Numbered from the stretch's first letter, positions 1 to 8,731 are shown. The stretch: DNA of 64,000 bases from Thermoguttaceae bacterium (GCA_017407125.1 JAFQXE010000025.1:156591-220590), one strand, 5' to 3'. Program-made: numbers and translations. Notes: a model not told the origin generated them from the letters alone.

Positions 1-15
1 TTGTCGCGATAATAA

Positions 16-579
16 TTAACAAGTCTCTGTTTCCGTAGTTGTCGTGCAGACAACGTCTTTTTTTCTGGTTTCATTGCTATAGTTTTCCATAATCAATTCG
101 TTGGGAATACCCTGAAAACCGCTTTTGAATTCGTTACTCCGCATGTCATTGCGGTTTAACGCTTCGATAACGTCGCTGGCAAGTGAGCCGAATTTTTCGA
201 CGCATTCGTCGACGTCGCAAAACCAGTTGCGCGGATTCCAGTAAATGTCTTCATTTCCACACGTTTTGAAATATCCAATCGAAACGAATCGCGTCAAAAT
301 GCGTTTGAGCATGAGAGCCTCGGCGCTTTGCGGTTCGTAGGCAAACCAGTCCCGAATTTCCGAAATGTGAAAAGGCGTGTTGTATTGACGGTAAAAGTCA
401 ATAATGCGGCAGGCGCAGATTAACTCGCCAATTCCCCATTGAGATCGCGTCAGCGAATCGAGAAGCCGGAAAAGGTTTTTAACAATTGGATTCGCTTTTT
501 TAACGTCCTCGGTCGTTACCTGATTTTTACTCGAAATGGCGAGAATGTCAAATAACGAGATACTGTCAGTTCGAATCAT
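16..579 (-). CDS. Hypothetical protein, 187 aa
   Basis: I do not recognise this protein. It is a soluble-looking sequence with no signal peptide or membrane segment. Its first ~115 residues have the helix pattern of a winged-helix or replication-initiator type domain (a region around residues 55-105 resembles a helix-turn-helix followed by FVSIGYF), but no diagnostic motif is present. The C-terminus is Thr/Glu rich (VCTTTTETETC). It ends 16 bases from the window edge, so its downstream neighbour is unseen. It lies just outside the left copy of a ~130-bp inverted repeat. A DNA-binding role is only a guess. Confidence 0.55.
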   Translation of the reverse strand: MIRTDSISLFDILAISSKNQVTTEDVKKANPIVKNLFRLLDSLTRSQWGIGELICACRIIDFYRQYNTPFHISEIRDWFAYEPQSAEALMLKRILTRFVSIGYFKTCGNEDIYWNPRNWFCDVDECVEKFGSLASDVIEALNRNDMRSNEFKSGFQGIPNELIMENYSNETRKKDVVCTTTTETETC

Positions 580-586
580 AAAAAAC

Positions 587-717
587 CTCTTTTTATTAAG
601 CTATTAGCTCCTGGCTTCTAGTTCCTAGCTTGGTTATTTTAGCGCCAGGCTTTAAATATGAACGCTGAGAACTAAAATGCACAAGCTAACGGCTTGTAGC
701 TAATAGCTAGTAGCTCA
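587..717 (+). repeat. Left copy of ~130-bp inverted repeat
   Basis: This stretch, rich in the motif AGCTATTAGCTCCTAGCT, has a core (TTGGTTATTTTAG, then CAGGCTTTAAAT, then AACGCT.AG.ACTA, then ATGCACAAGCTAAC) that recurs in reverse complement at 1811-1943 with only scattered differences. The two copies enclose about 1.1 kb. Confidence 0.8.
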
Positions 718-718
718 A

Positions 719-994
719 TTACTTCGTGGCATGCGCTGCGGCGTCAAATACCATCGTCAAACCATGACAACTGCACATCGGATAATACGAATTTTCGAAC
801 GAATGGCGACAATGCGGGCAAAGAAAATAATTCTTTTTGGAGCTTTCCCCGTTTATAAGGCGTTTATCGTACGCCGGAGCGACCTTGAAGATTTGGCTAA
901 TCTCGTCAATCGAGCGCCCGCCTTTAAACAATCTCCGAACCGGATTGATCTGTCTTTGAGAAAGACCTTCGTTGTATTCGTGAAAATGCGCCAT
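719..994 (-). CDS. Small putative zinc-binding protein, 91 aa
   Basis: A small protein with a CPHC...CSCH arrangement (residues ~59-77) that could bind one zinc ion. The N-terminal half contains a helix-turn-helix-like stretch (ISQRQINPVRRLFKGGRSIDEISQIF is its approximate shape). It is the only plausible protein gene between the two copies of the 130-bp inverted repeat and its stop is two bases from the left copy. Function unknown; a small DNA-binding protein of a mobile element would fit the position, but that is inference. Overlapping open frames on the plus strand look like shadows. Confidence 0.45.
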   Translation of the reverse strand: MAHFHEYNEGLSQRQINPVRRLFKGGRSIDEISQIFKVAPAYDKRLINGESSKKNYFLCPHCRHSFENSYYPMCSCHGLTMVFDAAAHATK

Positions 995-1077
995 AGAAAG
1001 AGATGGGACTGTAACAACCGTAGACGGAATACCACTTCCTGAAAAATTGTTACAGCCCCTATTAAGTCAGAATACAA

Positions 1078-1510
1078 CTGTTTGTATTTCGTAAGGGCTT
1101 GTTAAACGCTTTCACTATTTGATGTGGCAGTTATCTACGACGTTTAACGTTTCTTTAGCGTAACGCGTGGCATTGTAACATACGATTGTTTATTTGTAAA
1201 GCAAAAAATGGTACAAAAATTTAAAAAAGTGAAAAATATCTGAAATTTCTGATTGCCGTCAAAATGTTACAATTATAAAAAGAAAGTTTTTTGCGCGTAT
1301 TATATTATTAATATTATATTATTAATATTATACAGTGTATAACATAATATAACATCTATTCTGTATATAGCATTTAATATTAATAATATAATACAACGCG
1401 TTATATAGTATATGTTACATTAATATATTAATTTTAATATTAATTCTTTTAAATATGTTTTCTTTTTTGTATTACTTTTTTCTTTATACCTTTTTTGTAC
1501 CTTTTTTTGC
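1078..1510. other. AT-rich gene-free island with long palindrome
   Basis: There is no credible open frame. The stretch is mostly A and T, and it contains a perfect 19-bp inverted repeat: GTATTATATTATTAATATT at 1297-1315 and its complement at 1376-1394, each bordered by CGCG-containing bases. It could form a cruciform or act as a DNA-unwinding or protein-binding region. I saw no cluster of DnaA boxes. Confidence 0.6.
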
Positions 1511-1539
1511 TTGACAATTGAACGCTGTCGTGGTATATT
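1511..1539 (+). promoter_or_regulatory. Near-consensus sigma-70 promoter
   Basis: TTGACA (1511-1516), a 17-bp spacer and TATATT (1534-1539) predict transcription from about 1546. No protein gene follows; a structured RNA-like segment and a terminator do. Confidence 0.7.
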
Positions 1540-1545
1540 GCAAAA

Positions 1546-1795
1546 TCATAAACATTCCTTTCTATAGTATGCCGTTAGTTTAACAGATTATTTTTTATAT
1601 CCCCTTAAAAAGGTAATACTCAAGGTTGAATCCCCTATTGCAGTAAAATGATAAAGAATTAGGTAAAACAAAGCCGTTTTTAGCTTCGAAAGAAAATAGA
1701 CGGCTTTTTAGCGGTTCGAATCCGCTGCGGCATGTTCATCTTGTGTCAGCGAGATGAGGGCAAAAAAGGACGGCGTCGGAGCGCCGTCTTTCTTT
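1546..1795 (+). ncRNA. Candidate structured RNA with tRNA-like 3' end
   Basis: The segment is bounded by a strong promoter and an intrinsic terminator and has no open frame. Near its 3' end is a perfect tRNA T-arm: AGCGG-TTCGAAT-CCGCT at 1710-1726. The next seven bases, GCGGCAT (1727-1733), can pair with ATGCCGT at 1569-1575, giving a 7-bp acceptor-like stem that closes about 165 nt. An 8-bp hairpin (AAAGCCGT 1670-1677 with ACGGCTTT 1700-1707) precedes the T-arm. The 5' part starts like a tRNA (TAGTTTAAC) but no clean D-arm or anticodon arm can be drawn. It could be a tRNA with an insertion, a decayed tRNA, or a tRNA-mimicking regulatory RNA. No tmRNA peptide tag was found. Confidence 0.4.
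1769..1795 (+). terminator. Intrinsic terminator
   Basis: GACGGCG (1769-1775) pairs with CGCCGTC (1782-1788), followed by TTTCTTTTT. It ends the candidate RNA locus. Confidence 0.8.
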
Positions 1796-1810
1796 TTGAT
1801 CCAAGATGAG

Positions 1811-1943
1811 CTTTAGCTGCTAGCTATTAGCTCCTAGCTGTTAGCTTGTGCATTTGTAGTACTTAGCGTTAACATTTAAAGCCTGAACCTAAAATAACCA
1901 AGCTAGAAGCTAGCAGCTAGAAGCTAAAAGCTTAATTAAAAAG
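1811..1943 (-). repeat. Right copy of ~130-bp inverted repeat
   Basis: Reverse-complement partner of the copy at 587-717. Further AGCTAGAAGCTAGTAGC units continue to ~1967. Confidence 0.8.
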
Positions 1944-1975
1944 CTAGTAGCTAGAAGCTAGTAGCTTACTACTCC

Positions 1976-2929
1976 CTATGCTGTAATTCCCTTTGTCAAC
2001 GCCATGAACGCCGTTTCGAGGTTGATTTCCTCTTCGGCGAAATGAGTGAGCGAGAAGCCGTTTTGTATCAGAGCGGTTGACAGCGGGGAGTAGTCCGGGT
2101 ATTCCGGTTTGAGCGTAACGCGGAGCCGCGAGCCGGCGGCAGGGTCGTCCAAAAGAGCGATGGATTGCGTCATGCCAGTCGATTCGAGAACTTTGCCGGC
2201 TTCGTCCAGACCTTTGCCGGGTTTGGCTTGAACGCCGACCAGAATGGTAACGTTCTGACGAACCTGTTTCATGACGTCTGTTACATCGGCGTTGACCAGG
2301 AGCGTTCCGCGTTCGATAATCCCGATTTTATTGCACACGTCCGCAAGTTCCGGCAGAATGTGGCTGGAAACCATGATCGTTTTGCCCATGTCGCGCAGAC
2401 GTTTGAGCAGTTGGCGGATTTCGATTCTCGCTCGCGGGTCGAGGCCGCTGGCGGGTTCGTCGAGCAGCAGGACTTGCGGGTCGTGGAGCAGAACGCGCGC
2501 CAAGCCCAGACGCTGCGTCATGCCGCGCGACAGGCTTGTCGCCAACGCGTCCCGCTTGTAGCCGAGGTCGACCAGTTCCAGCATTTCATTGCAGCGTTTG
2601 CGCCGCTGATCGCCGTTGATTCGGTACGCCGCGGCAAAGAATTCCAGATATTCAATGACTTTCATGTCGTCGTAGACGCCGAAAAAGTCTGGCATGTACC
2701 CGATAAGCCGTCGTATTTCCCGCGGGTTGGTATAGATGGACTGCCCGCAAATCGACGCCTCGCCCCAGGACGGCTGAAGCAGCGTCGCCAGAATTCGCAT
2801 CGTGGTTGTCTTGCCCGCTCCGTTGGGCCCGATAAACCCGAAAACGTCTTTTTCTTTCAAAGACAGGTTAAGGGAATTCACCGCCTTGAGCGAACCGTAT
2901 ACTTTCGTCAGATCTGAAGTTTCTATCAT
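1976..2929 (-). CDS. ABC transporter ATP-binding protein
   Basis: A 317-residue ATPase of the CcmA/NatA type that powers an ABC exporter or membrane-remodelling complex at the cytoplasmic membrane. Walker A is GPNGAGKTT (residues 34-42), the signature is LSRGMTQ (~133), Walker B is VLLLDEPASGLDP (~156) and the switch His is in SSHILPELADV. A ~100-residue C-terminal extension is typical of single-domain ATPases of this branch. No permease gene lies beside it in the window, so its membrane partner must be elsewhere or beyond the mobile-looking region downstream. No Shine-Dalgarno sequence precedes the ATG. The substrate cannot be told. Confidence 0.9.
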   Translation of the reverse strand: MIETSDLTKVYGSLKAVNSLNLSLKEKDVFGFIGPNGAGKTTTMRILATLLQPSWGEASICGQSIYTNPREIRRLIGYMPDFFGVYDDMKVIEYLEFFAAAYRINGDQRRKRCNEMLELVDLGYKRDALATSLSRGMTQRLGLARVLLHDPQVLLLDEPASGLDPRARIEIRQLLKRLRDMGKTIMVSSHILPELADVCNKIGIIERGTLLVNADVTDVMKQVRQNVTILVGVQAKPGKGLDEAGKVLESTGMTQSIALLDDPAAGSRLRVTLKPEYPDYSPLSTALIQNGFSLTHFAEEEINLETAFMALTKGITA

Positions 2930-2934
2930 TATTT

Positions 2935-3124
2935 GGAGTGCGACGGCTTGACGTCGCTTTTAAAGGATTAACGTTGAGAACTAAGTAAAAGTATTTCGTG
3001 CCAGTAACGCTTTGTTATATTTGTATAAATCTAATAAATTTACATTGCGTTTTTGGCACGAATTACGTTTTTCGTTGTTCTCGGTAGGTCTGGTAATGAA
3101 AGCGACGTCAAGCCGTCGCACTCC
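2935..3124. repeat. MITE-like element with 26-bp perfect inverted ends
   Basis: The 26 bases at 2935-2960 (core GCGACGGCTTGACGTCGC) are repeated in exact reverse complement at 3099-3124, around 138 bp. A second inner pair (TCGTGCCA near 2996, TGGCACGA near 3055) extends the symmetry. It fills the whole spacer between the ABC ATPase and the DsbD-like gene. Related ends, GGAGTGCGGCGGCTTGACGCCGCC, occur at 58463. Confidence 0.75.
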
Positions 3125-3127
3125 ATA

Positions 3128-5191
3128 TTACTCAATTCCGTGATACGCGCCTTTCACCTCGTCGTTAATCTGCTTCGGCGCAGACTGGGCGTCGTTGAGG
3201 GCTTTGAGCAGCTGTCCTTTTGTAATGGGACCGTCAAGCAGAATCGGGTCGCGGCCGTCGGCGGGCAGGATCGCCAACATCGGAATGGATTGTCGACCGA
3301 AAAAGTTGAGCGCCTGTTTGATGACGTCGGGGTCTTCGCTGTTTTGCGGCTTTCGAGACCAGTCGCCAATCATGGCGCAGACGTTATTTTTACGAATAAA
3401 CTCTTCAACGTCGTCCGTTTCAATCGCGGTATACAAATTCGCTTTGCAGTTGGGACACCAGCTTGCCGTAAACTCAATCATGACAGTGCGGCCAGCCAAA
3501 CGTTCTTTTTCCGCGGCGATTAAAAGCGGGTTGCCGCCGTTGGATTTGGTATCGGAATAGAACGTGTCAGACCACGGGAAACTGTTGTCTGCCGTGTAGG
3601 CGTGAAACATCCAGCCGGTTGAAATCGTTGCGATTAAAATTCCAATTGACCAGTTGAGAAGCCGCTGTCCAAACGTTGCTCCGTACGGAATCTTGTTGAC
3701 AATCCAGCAAATAAACCAGAGTGAAAACAGCAGTGTCAAAACGGGAACCATCAGCTCTGTGGGAACCATCCGGAAGAAATAAACCGTCGTTCCCAGCAAA
3801 AGGAACCCCATGATTTCTCGAACGGTTACCATCCATTGTCCGGGTTTGGGCAGGAAGGAAAGCAGTCCGGGGAAAATGCCGACCAGAATATAAGGAAAGC
3901 CCATGCCCAAACCGATCATGCAGAAAATCAGCATGGTAAACGACAGCGGCGCGCCCATGGTTAAGCCTAAAATCGGACCGATAAACGGGCCGGTGCAGGG
4001 GACAGCCATCAGCGTTGTGAAAATCCCTTTGGTAAACGCTCCGATTGCGCCTTCTTTCTGCTGGACGTCGTTGATTGCGCCTGAACCCAAAAAGCCGGGA
4101 ATCGGGATTTCCCAAACGCCAAGCATGCTCAAAGCCATGACAAAAATAAACGCGCACATGGCAATTTGAACCCAGGTATAGGCGTACATTTCACCCCAGC
4201 CCATGCCGGCGTCAGAGGTGAACTTCCCGGTAAAGAGCGACAGTCCGTACGTTGACAAAAACGCCAGGAATACGAAGACCGCCATCAATCCGGCGACGTA
4301 CCACAGGTTGAGGATAAACACGCGAATTCTGGACTCGCCCGCCTGATCGATAAACGCCATGAGCTTTAAGCTGATAACAGGCAGAACGCAGGGCATGACG
4401 TTAAGAATCAGACCGCCTAAAAACGCCATGATTGACCAGTTGATCAACTGCTGGGTGGAATATCCGCCCAATCCGGCAGAGGCGCCAGAGGGTTGTGCGA
4501 CGTCTGGAGATTCCGCGGGGACGTCAGGCTGCTGCACTCTGGGATCGGAAAGTTTCGGCGCGGGAATTTCGCTGGCGTCGGCAGGAGTAATTGCAGCCGA
4601 CGATCCCGGAACGATTTTAGCTGTAAAGGGCGCGTCTGTCGGTTCCAGACACGTGCCGTTGACGTCGTCACAGATTTGGTAGGATAAGCTCCCTTTAATT
4701 TCAATCGTTGACGGGTCAACGCCGGAAGCGAACTGAATCGGCGCTGTCCAGATAACCGTCCCGCGATGTTCTTCAATTGGAACGTCGTAGTATTCTACTT
4801 TTTGAATTTGAGGCTGCGTTTGAGCGGTAAACGGACCGGAAGCCGAGTACTGAGCGGAAGGGTCAAGAGTGATTTTGGCGGTGTAGGGACCCCCTGCTTT
4901 TTGCGTTATGGAATACATGTGGAAACCTTCGGGAACGATCGCTTCCAGAAGCAGCTTTCCTGTACTGGGGGAGTTTGCGTCCTGAATAAACTTTCCCGTG
5001 ACGGAGACGGTTTCTCGCGCGCTTTTGGAACCGAAGCCGATATCAGAACCGAGATTGAAACCGCTCTCGGCTCCTCCGCTAAATCCGTTAAATCCACCGT
5101 CAAAGGGATTATCAGGGAGAAAATCTGTCTGTTGAGCGAATGACGCCGCGCTCAAAAATAAAACGGTCAGTACTGCGAAGATTCGTTTCAT
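3128..5191 (-). CDS. DsbD-like thiol:disulfide interchange protein
   Basis: A membrane electron carrier that moves reducing power from cytoplasmic thioredoxin to periplasmic proteins. In order it has: signal peptide (MKRIFAVLTVLFLSAASFA), a DsbD-alpha/DsbC-like periplasmic domain (~80-200), about eight membrane helices carrying the paired redox cysteines in NVMPCVLPVISLKL and AVPCTGPFIG, and a C-terminal thioredoxin domain with WCPNC. The start at 5191 is chosen because it begins the signal peptide; an in-frame ATG at 5224 would add 11 residues before it. There is no strong Shine-Dalgarno sequence. It is monocistronic, ending in the 26-bp inverted-repeat element. Confidence 0.92.
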   Translation of the reverse strand: MKRIFAVLTVLFLSAASFAQQTDFLPDNPFDGGFNGFSGGAESGFNLGSDIGFGSKSARETVSVTGKFIQDANSPSTGKLLLEAIVPEGFHMYSITQKAGGPYTAKITLDPSAQYSASGPFTAQTQPQIQKVEYYDVPIEEHRGTVIWTAPIQFASGVDPSTIEIKGSLSYQICDDVNGTCLEPTDAPFTAKIVPGSSAAITPADASEIPAPKLSDPRVQQPDVPAESPDVAQPSGASAGLGGYSTQQLINWSIMAFLGGLILNVMPCVLPVISLKLMAFIDQAGESRIRVFILNLWYVAGLMAVFVFLAFLSTYGLSLFTGKFTSDAGMGWGEMYAYTWVQIAMCAFIFVMALSMLGVWEIPIPGFLGSGAINDVQQKEGAIGAFTKGIFTTLMAVPCTGPFIGPILGLTMGAPLSFTMLIFCMIGLGMGFPYILVGIFPGLLSFLPKPGQWMVTVREIMGFLLLGTTVYFFRMVPTELMVPVLTLLFSLWFICWIVNKIPYGATFGQRLLNWSIGILIATISTGWMFHAYTADNSFPWSDTFYSDTKSNGGNPLLIAAEKERLAGRTVMIEFTASWCPNCKANLYTAIETDDVEEFIRKNNVCAMIGDWSRKPQNSEDPDVIKQALNFFGRQSIPMLAILPADGRDPILLDGPITKGQLLKALNDAQSAPKQINDEVKGAYHGIE

Positions 5192-5312
5192 ATCAGTTTT
5201 TTTGGGGGGGAAATAAAATAACATCCAAATGGAACTGCTTATTAATTATAATTGCTCTTTCCAGTATATAGCGTTTTTTTAACTGAAAATCAACATTGAA
5301 TTTAAATATTAA

Positions 5313-5343
5313 ATAAAAAAGCCGGAAAACGAATTTCCGGCTT
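5313..5343 (-). terminator. Terminator of the response-regulator gene
   Basis: AAGCCGGAAA (5319-5328) pairs with TTTCCGGCTT (5334-5343). Read on the minus strand the stem is followed by TTTTTTATTT. Confidence 0.85.
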
Positions 5344-5366
5344 GTAAATACTGCGTTTTGTTAATA

Positions 5367-5789
5367 TTACGCTTCGGGATTTTGTCCCAGCAGGCGGTTG
5401 ACGCTGTCCAGAAGCCTGTCCATGGCGAACGGCTTGCGGATGTAATCGTCAACGCCGAGCGTTTCAGCATACGATTTGTGCCGGTTTCCTTCGTTGGCTG
5501 TTACCATAATAATACGAATGGGAACGCGGCGGGTTCGGCGAAGCTTTTCCAAAACGAGAAATCCGCTTCGTTTAGGCATCATCATGTCAAGAATAATCAA
5601 GTCTGGATTTTCTCGTTCCGCCAAAGCCAACCCTTGATTTCCATCTCGAGCGTAAAATACCGTGTAGCCTTCCGACTGCAATGCGATTTTTACCGACTCG
5701 ACAATTTCAGGGTCGTCGTCGACAATCAAAATGGTTTTGCCGTTCAAGGCGGAATTTTGTTCCAATTCGTTTTCTGACATATTGCTCAT
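5367..5789 (-). CDS. Single-domain response regulator (CheY-like)
   Basis: A 140-residue receiver domain without an output domain. Acidic pocket D24-D26 (VDDDPE), phosphoacceptor Asp68 (LDMMMP), Thr in MVTANE and Lys in YIRKPF are all present, so it should be phosphorylated by a histidine kinase. No kinase lies nearby. A 16-residue N-terminal tail precedes the domain. It could act in signalling relay or as a stand-alone output; the partner is unknown. Confidence 0.9.
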   Translation of the reverse strand: MSNMSENELEQNSALNGKTILIVDDDPEIVESVKIALQSEGYTVFYARDGNQGLALAERENPDLIILDMMMPKRSGFLVLEKLRRTRRVPIRIIMVTANEGNRHKSYAETLGVDDYIRKPFAMDRLLDSVNRLLGQNPEA

Positions 5790-5842
5790 AGTTGTTGGAA
5801 TAATAGGTAAAATCGGTAATGTGCAATCAAGATTGAATTTAA

Positions 5843-7048
5843 TTATCGATTGTCAGGGAGTTTTTTAACCGGCGGGAGCTTAAGCTGAGGCGGCATATAG
5901 GTAACTTCAGCTTTGATGATTTTCGTGGGTTCAAATCCAGGAGTTTTCGGATCGGGATTGCGTTGAATCTTCGCCAACGTGTCGAATCCGGAAATAACGC
6001 GGCCGAAAACAGTGTGCTTGCCATCAAGCCATTTGGTTGGAACAAAGGTAATGAAGAACTGGCTTCCTCCAGTGTCCTTTCCAGCGTGAGCCATTGAAAG
6101 CGAACCGCGGAAGTGAACGCGAGCGTTGGGATTGTCAACTTCGCAGGGAATGTAATAGCCCGGTCCGCCGGTGCCGTTGCCGTTCGGGTCGCCGCCCTGA
6201 GCCATAAACGCCTGCATAACGCGGTGGAACGTCAAACCGTTATAAAAACCTTTGTTTACCAGTTCGATGAAGTTGGCAACGGTGTTTGGGGCTTCGTTGA
6301 CAAACAACTCAATGGAGATGTCGCCAGCTGAGGTTTGCAGTTTAACGATAGGACAGGCTTTGGCCTGAGCAGCGCGAAGAGCTTTTTCTTTTGCCCACGC
6401 TTCTTTGTAGAACGGGAGGTTCTCCTCCAGTTGAGCCAAGCCGGGGTGAACTTGTCCAATGCCGTCTTTATTAATTTCAGCCTGGGTTTTTCCCTGCGCT
6501 TTAGCGCGAGCCAGAGCGTTTGCCGCTAACTTTTTCGCGCTGGCGATAGCCGATTCAGCATAGGCAAACTGGTTGGAATTGTATGCAGAGAAAGCGGCGA
6601 TTTCGAAAATCGGCTGTTCGACCAAACCGAGACGAATCAGTTCGTCGCATTCTTTGAGCGCGTTTTCATAGTCGTCGTAATTAACCATCATAACGATGTT
6701 ATTGAGCAGGAAGGCTTTGACGGCTTCGTCTTTGTTGGGCGCTTCTTTGAACGCGGCTTTGGCGGCGGCTAACAAAGGCGCTTTGAACGTCTGGATGGTT
6801 TCAGCCATCTTTTGGACTTCTTCCTGAATCTCCTTCTGTCGAGCAGGCGTGGCGGAGCTGTATTCTTTTTCAAAAGCCATAAACTTCTGATAGTATTCTT
6901 TTGCCTGATCAGAAAGTTTGTGGAATTTTTGTGTGGCGGGACCGGCTCCAGCAGCGGGAGTTGTCGGGGCGCTGGGGGTTGTTGTCTGTTGAGCAAAACT
7001 GACGCTGCAAAGGAGCGCAGCAGCAAGGATTAAACTAAAAAATCTCAT
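5843..7048 (-). CDS. Secreted cyclophilin-type peptidyl-prolyl isomerase
   Basis: A 401-residue protein with signal peptide ([19 protein letters not shown]), a Pro/Ala/Thr linker, a helical middle region (~35-225) and a C-terminal cyclophilin domain (~232-390). Cyclophilin motifs are clear: [21 protein letters not shown] and the LDGKHTVFG loop. It should speed proline isomerisation during folding outside the cytoplasm. The long helical N-terminal part is probably a substrate-binding or dimerisation module; this is inference. It is transcribed alone on the minus strand, divergent from the methylase gene at 7236. Confidence 0.9.
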   Translation of the reverse strand: MRFFSLILAAALLCSVSFAQQTTTPSAPTTPAAGAGPATQKFHKLSDQAKEYYQKFMAFEKEYSSATPARQKEIQEEVQKMAETIQTFKAPLLAAAKAAFKEAPNKDEAVKAFLLNNIVMMVNYDDYENALKECDELIRLGLVEQPIFEIAAFSAYNSNQFAYAESAIASAKKLAANALARAKAQGKTQAEINKDGIGQVHPGLAQLEENLPFYKEAWAKEKALRAAQAKACPIVKLQTSAGDISIELFVNEAPNTVANFIELVNKGFYNGLTFHRVMQAFMAQGGDPNGNGTGGPGYYIPCEVDNPNARVHFRGSLSMAHAGKDTGGSQFFITFVPTKWLDGKHTVFGRVISGFDTLAKIQRNPDPKTPGFEPTKIIKAEVTYMPPQLKLPPVKKLPDNR

Positions 7049-7235
7049 GGTTTTGGGTTCCTTTTTCTAAACCAAAGTTGTTGGGGGGGATTTGGAAATA
7101 TTTTTAAATCCGCTATAATAAGGAGCAAGTTGCAAGACGTGAATCGAAAAATGTTTAACATTCGTTTCTCAACTACTTACTTCCTGTCCGTATTTTACCA
7201 AATTTCCCCAATAAAGAAAAGCTCGATTTTACCAA

Positions 7236-7886
7236 ATGAGTCAAAAAAACGAAAAAAAATCAAAGAAGACGAAAAATTCTCCCAAAAACCTGGCGGGCGT
7301 TATGGTTGATTCTGTTGGTTTGAGAATAATCGGCGGGACGTTTCGCGGCAGAAAGCTGGAATATGCCGGCGACATGCGCGTTCGTCCCATGAAAGACCGT
7401 GTTCGCGAGTCCGTTTTCAATCTGGTTGGTACGGATGTCAAGGGAAAGTTTGTCTTGGACTTATTTGGCGGAACAGGCGCCGTTTGTTTAGAAGCGATAA
7501 GCCGCGGCGCAGTTGGCGGTCAGATTGTCGAGATGCATTTCCCGACGGCAAAAACGATTAAAAAGAATATCGAAACGCTGGGGTTGACAGACGTCGTAAA
7601 TCTGCATACAGGCAACGTTTTCATCTGGAATAAAAAGCGAGACGCCTTGCCCCAGGACGTTCCTTGGGCGGTTTTTGTATGTCCTCCTTACGAATTCTTT
7701 ATCAGCCGATGGGACGATTTATCAGAACTGATTAACTCTTTGCTGGAACAGGCGCCGGCGGGAAGCCTGTTTGTTGTCGAATCAGATCAGCGATTCGATT
7801 GGGAAAACGTCAAAGCCTTGACGCCCAATTCAGAGTGGGATATTCGCGCATATCCGCCAGCCGTAGTTGGTTTGATTAAAAAATGA
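7236..7886 (+). CDS. rsmD: RsmD-family 16S rRNA guanine-N2 methyltransferase
   Basis: Residues ~27-215 match the RsmD family, which methylates G966 of 16S rRNA using S-adenosylmethionine: RIIGGTFRGRKL, VRPMKDRVRESVFN, and the cofactor-binding DLFGGTGAVCLEA. A Lys-rich N-terminal tail (KKSKKTKNSPKN) precedes it. Motif IV, normally DPPY/F, reads CPPYEFF here, so the family Asp is a Cys. A strong terminator follows at 8032. Confidence 0.85.
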   Translation: MSQKNEKKSKKTKNSPKNLAGVMVDSVGLRIIGGTFRGRKLEYAGDMRVRPMKDRVRESVFNLVGTDVKGKFVLDLFGGTGAVCLEAISRGAVGGQIVEMHFPTAKTIKKNIETLGLTDVVNLHTGNVFIWNKKRDALPQDVPWAVFVCPPYEFFISRWDDLSELINSLLEQAPAGSLFVVESDQRFDWENVKALTPNSEWDIRAYPPAVVGLIKK

Positions 7887-8031
7887 TAAAGACTGGCACG
7901 GTTTTTGCATATTAAATGTATTTGACTGGAGAGAAGTTCCTTCCGTTTTCTTCTTTCCTGTCATTTTTCGGCGCGTCGTCGCTCCTTTCGGCCGCCGAGT
8001 TTGTGAAATTTAAGCAATGTCACCCCCCTCG

Positions 8032-8073
8032 ATCCCCGGCGGTTTCTCCCCTAAGTTCCGTCGGGGATTTTTT
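8032..8073 (+). terminator. Strong intrinsic terminator
   Basis: ATCCCCGGCGG (8032-8042) pairs over 11 bp with CCGTCGGGGAT (8058-8068), followed by TTTTT. Confidence 0.8.
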
Positions 8074-8550
8074 ACCAAACAAAGGATTCCTCCTGACGTT
8101 TATGGATAACGAGAACGTAAGCGTTGGTTGAATATAGAGTTACGTATTACGAACTCGAAAAAATGCGTGATACAGCTTCCGACCAAAACAGGCGTTTAGG
8201 CAATTTCAAGCGTTGCTTAAACGCCTGTATTATTTTAATACGGCAAAATCGAACAGTTGTGCAAAAATTGAACATGTCATATCTCTTGATAATATCTAAT
8301 GTGAAGAGTTTTTTCCAGAATTATTAAAAATTTCTTAATTCAAAATTGTATCCAATGTATTCGCTATTGAATCGGAATCGTAATTGTTTAAAATAATGGC
8401 GAAGATTTCAGAAAATAATACGCGGATTTCACGAATTGTTCATGAAGGGATTTATAAAATGATAACTTTTTATATATTTCCTACTTTTCACTATTTTATT
8501 AAAAGACGTTTGTTTTCGTAGCGCGTTGCAAAATAATTGTCTGCCCCCCC
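8074..8550. other. Gene-free spacer with a 16-bp hairpin
   Basis: No convincing gene is present. A strong hairpin lies at 8188-8228: ACAGGCGTTTAGGCAA (8188-8203) pairs with 8213-8228 over 16 bp with one G-T pair and a 9-nt loop, then ATTATTTTAA. It may be a second terminator or part of a small RNA. The rest is AT-rich. Confidence 0.5.
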
Positions 8551-8578
8551 TTGATGAATTATTGACGTTGGGTATAAT
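8551..8578 (+). promoter_or_regulatory. rpmG promoter
   Basis: TTGATG (8551-8556), 16-bp spacer, TATAAT (8573-8578). The leader to the start codon is about 145 nt. Confidence 0.7.
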
Positions 8579-8731
8579 ACCCAAACTAAATATAATGTTG
8601 ACTGATGAATGTCAGTAGTGGTGAGAAGACATTATTTTCTTCCATTGTAGCTGACGATTTGTCAAAAACGATAAACAATTAACATCTAGGCGCAACCGTT
8701 TTTCCGGTTCGCCCGAACCAGGAGTAAAACG

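Noticed and set aside
853..1077. 74-codon frame overlapping the small zinc-protein gene
   Set aside because: Arg/Leu-rich frame without motifs overlapping the better candidate at 719-994 on the same strand.
1078..1510. Replication origin
   Set aside because: The AT-rich palindromes are suggestive but there is no dnaA or dnaN gene and no cluster of DnaA boxes.
1546..1795. tmRNA (ssrA)
   Set aside because: The T-arm and acceptor-like ends fit, but no peptide-tag frame or typical 5' domain was found and the length is short; kept only as an unclassified RNA.
7916..8327. Small open frames of 71 and 67 codons
   Set aside because: They run through a terminator and a 16-bp hairpin, lack ribosome sites and show no protein-like pattern.
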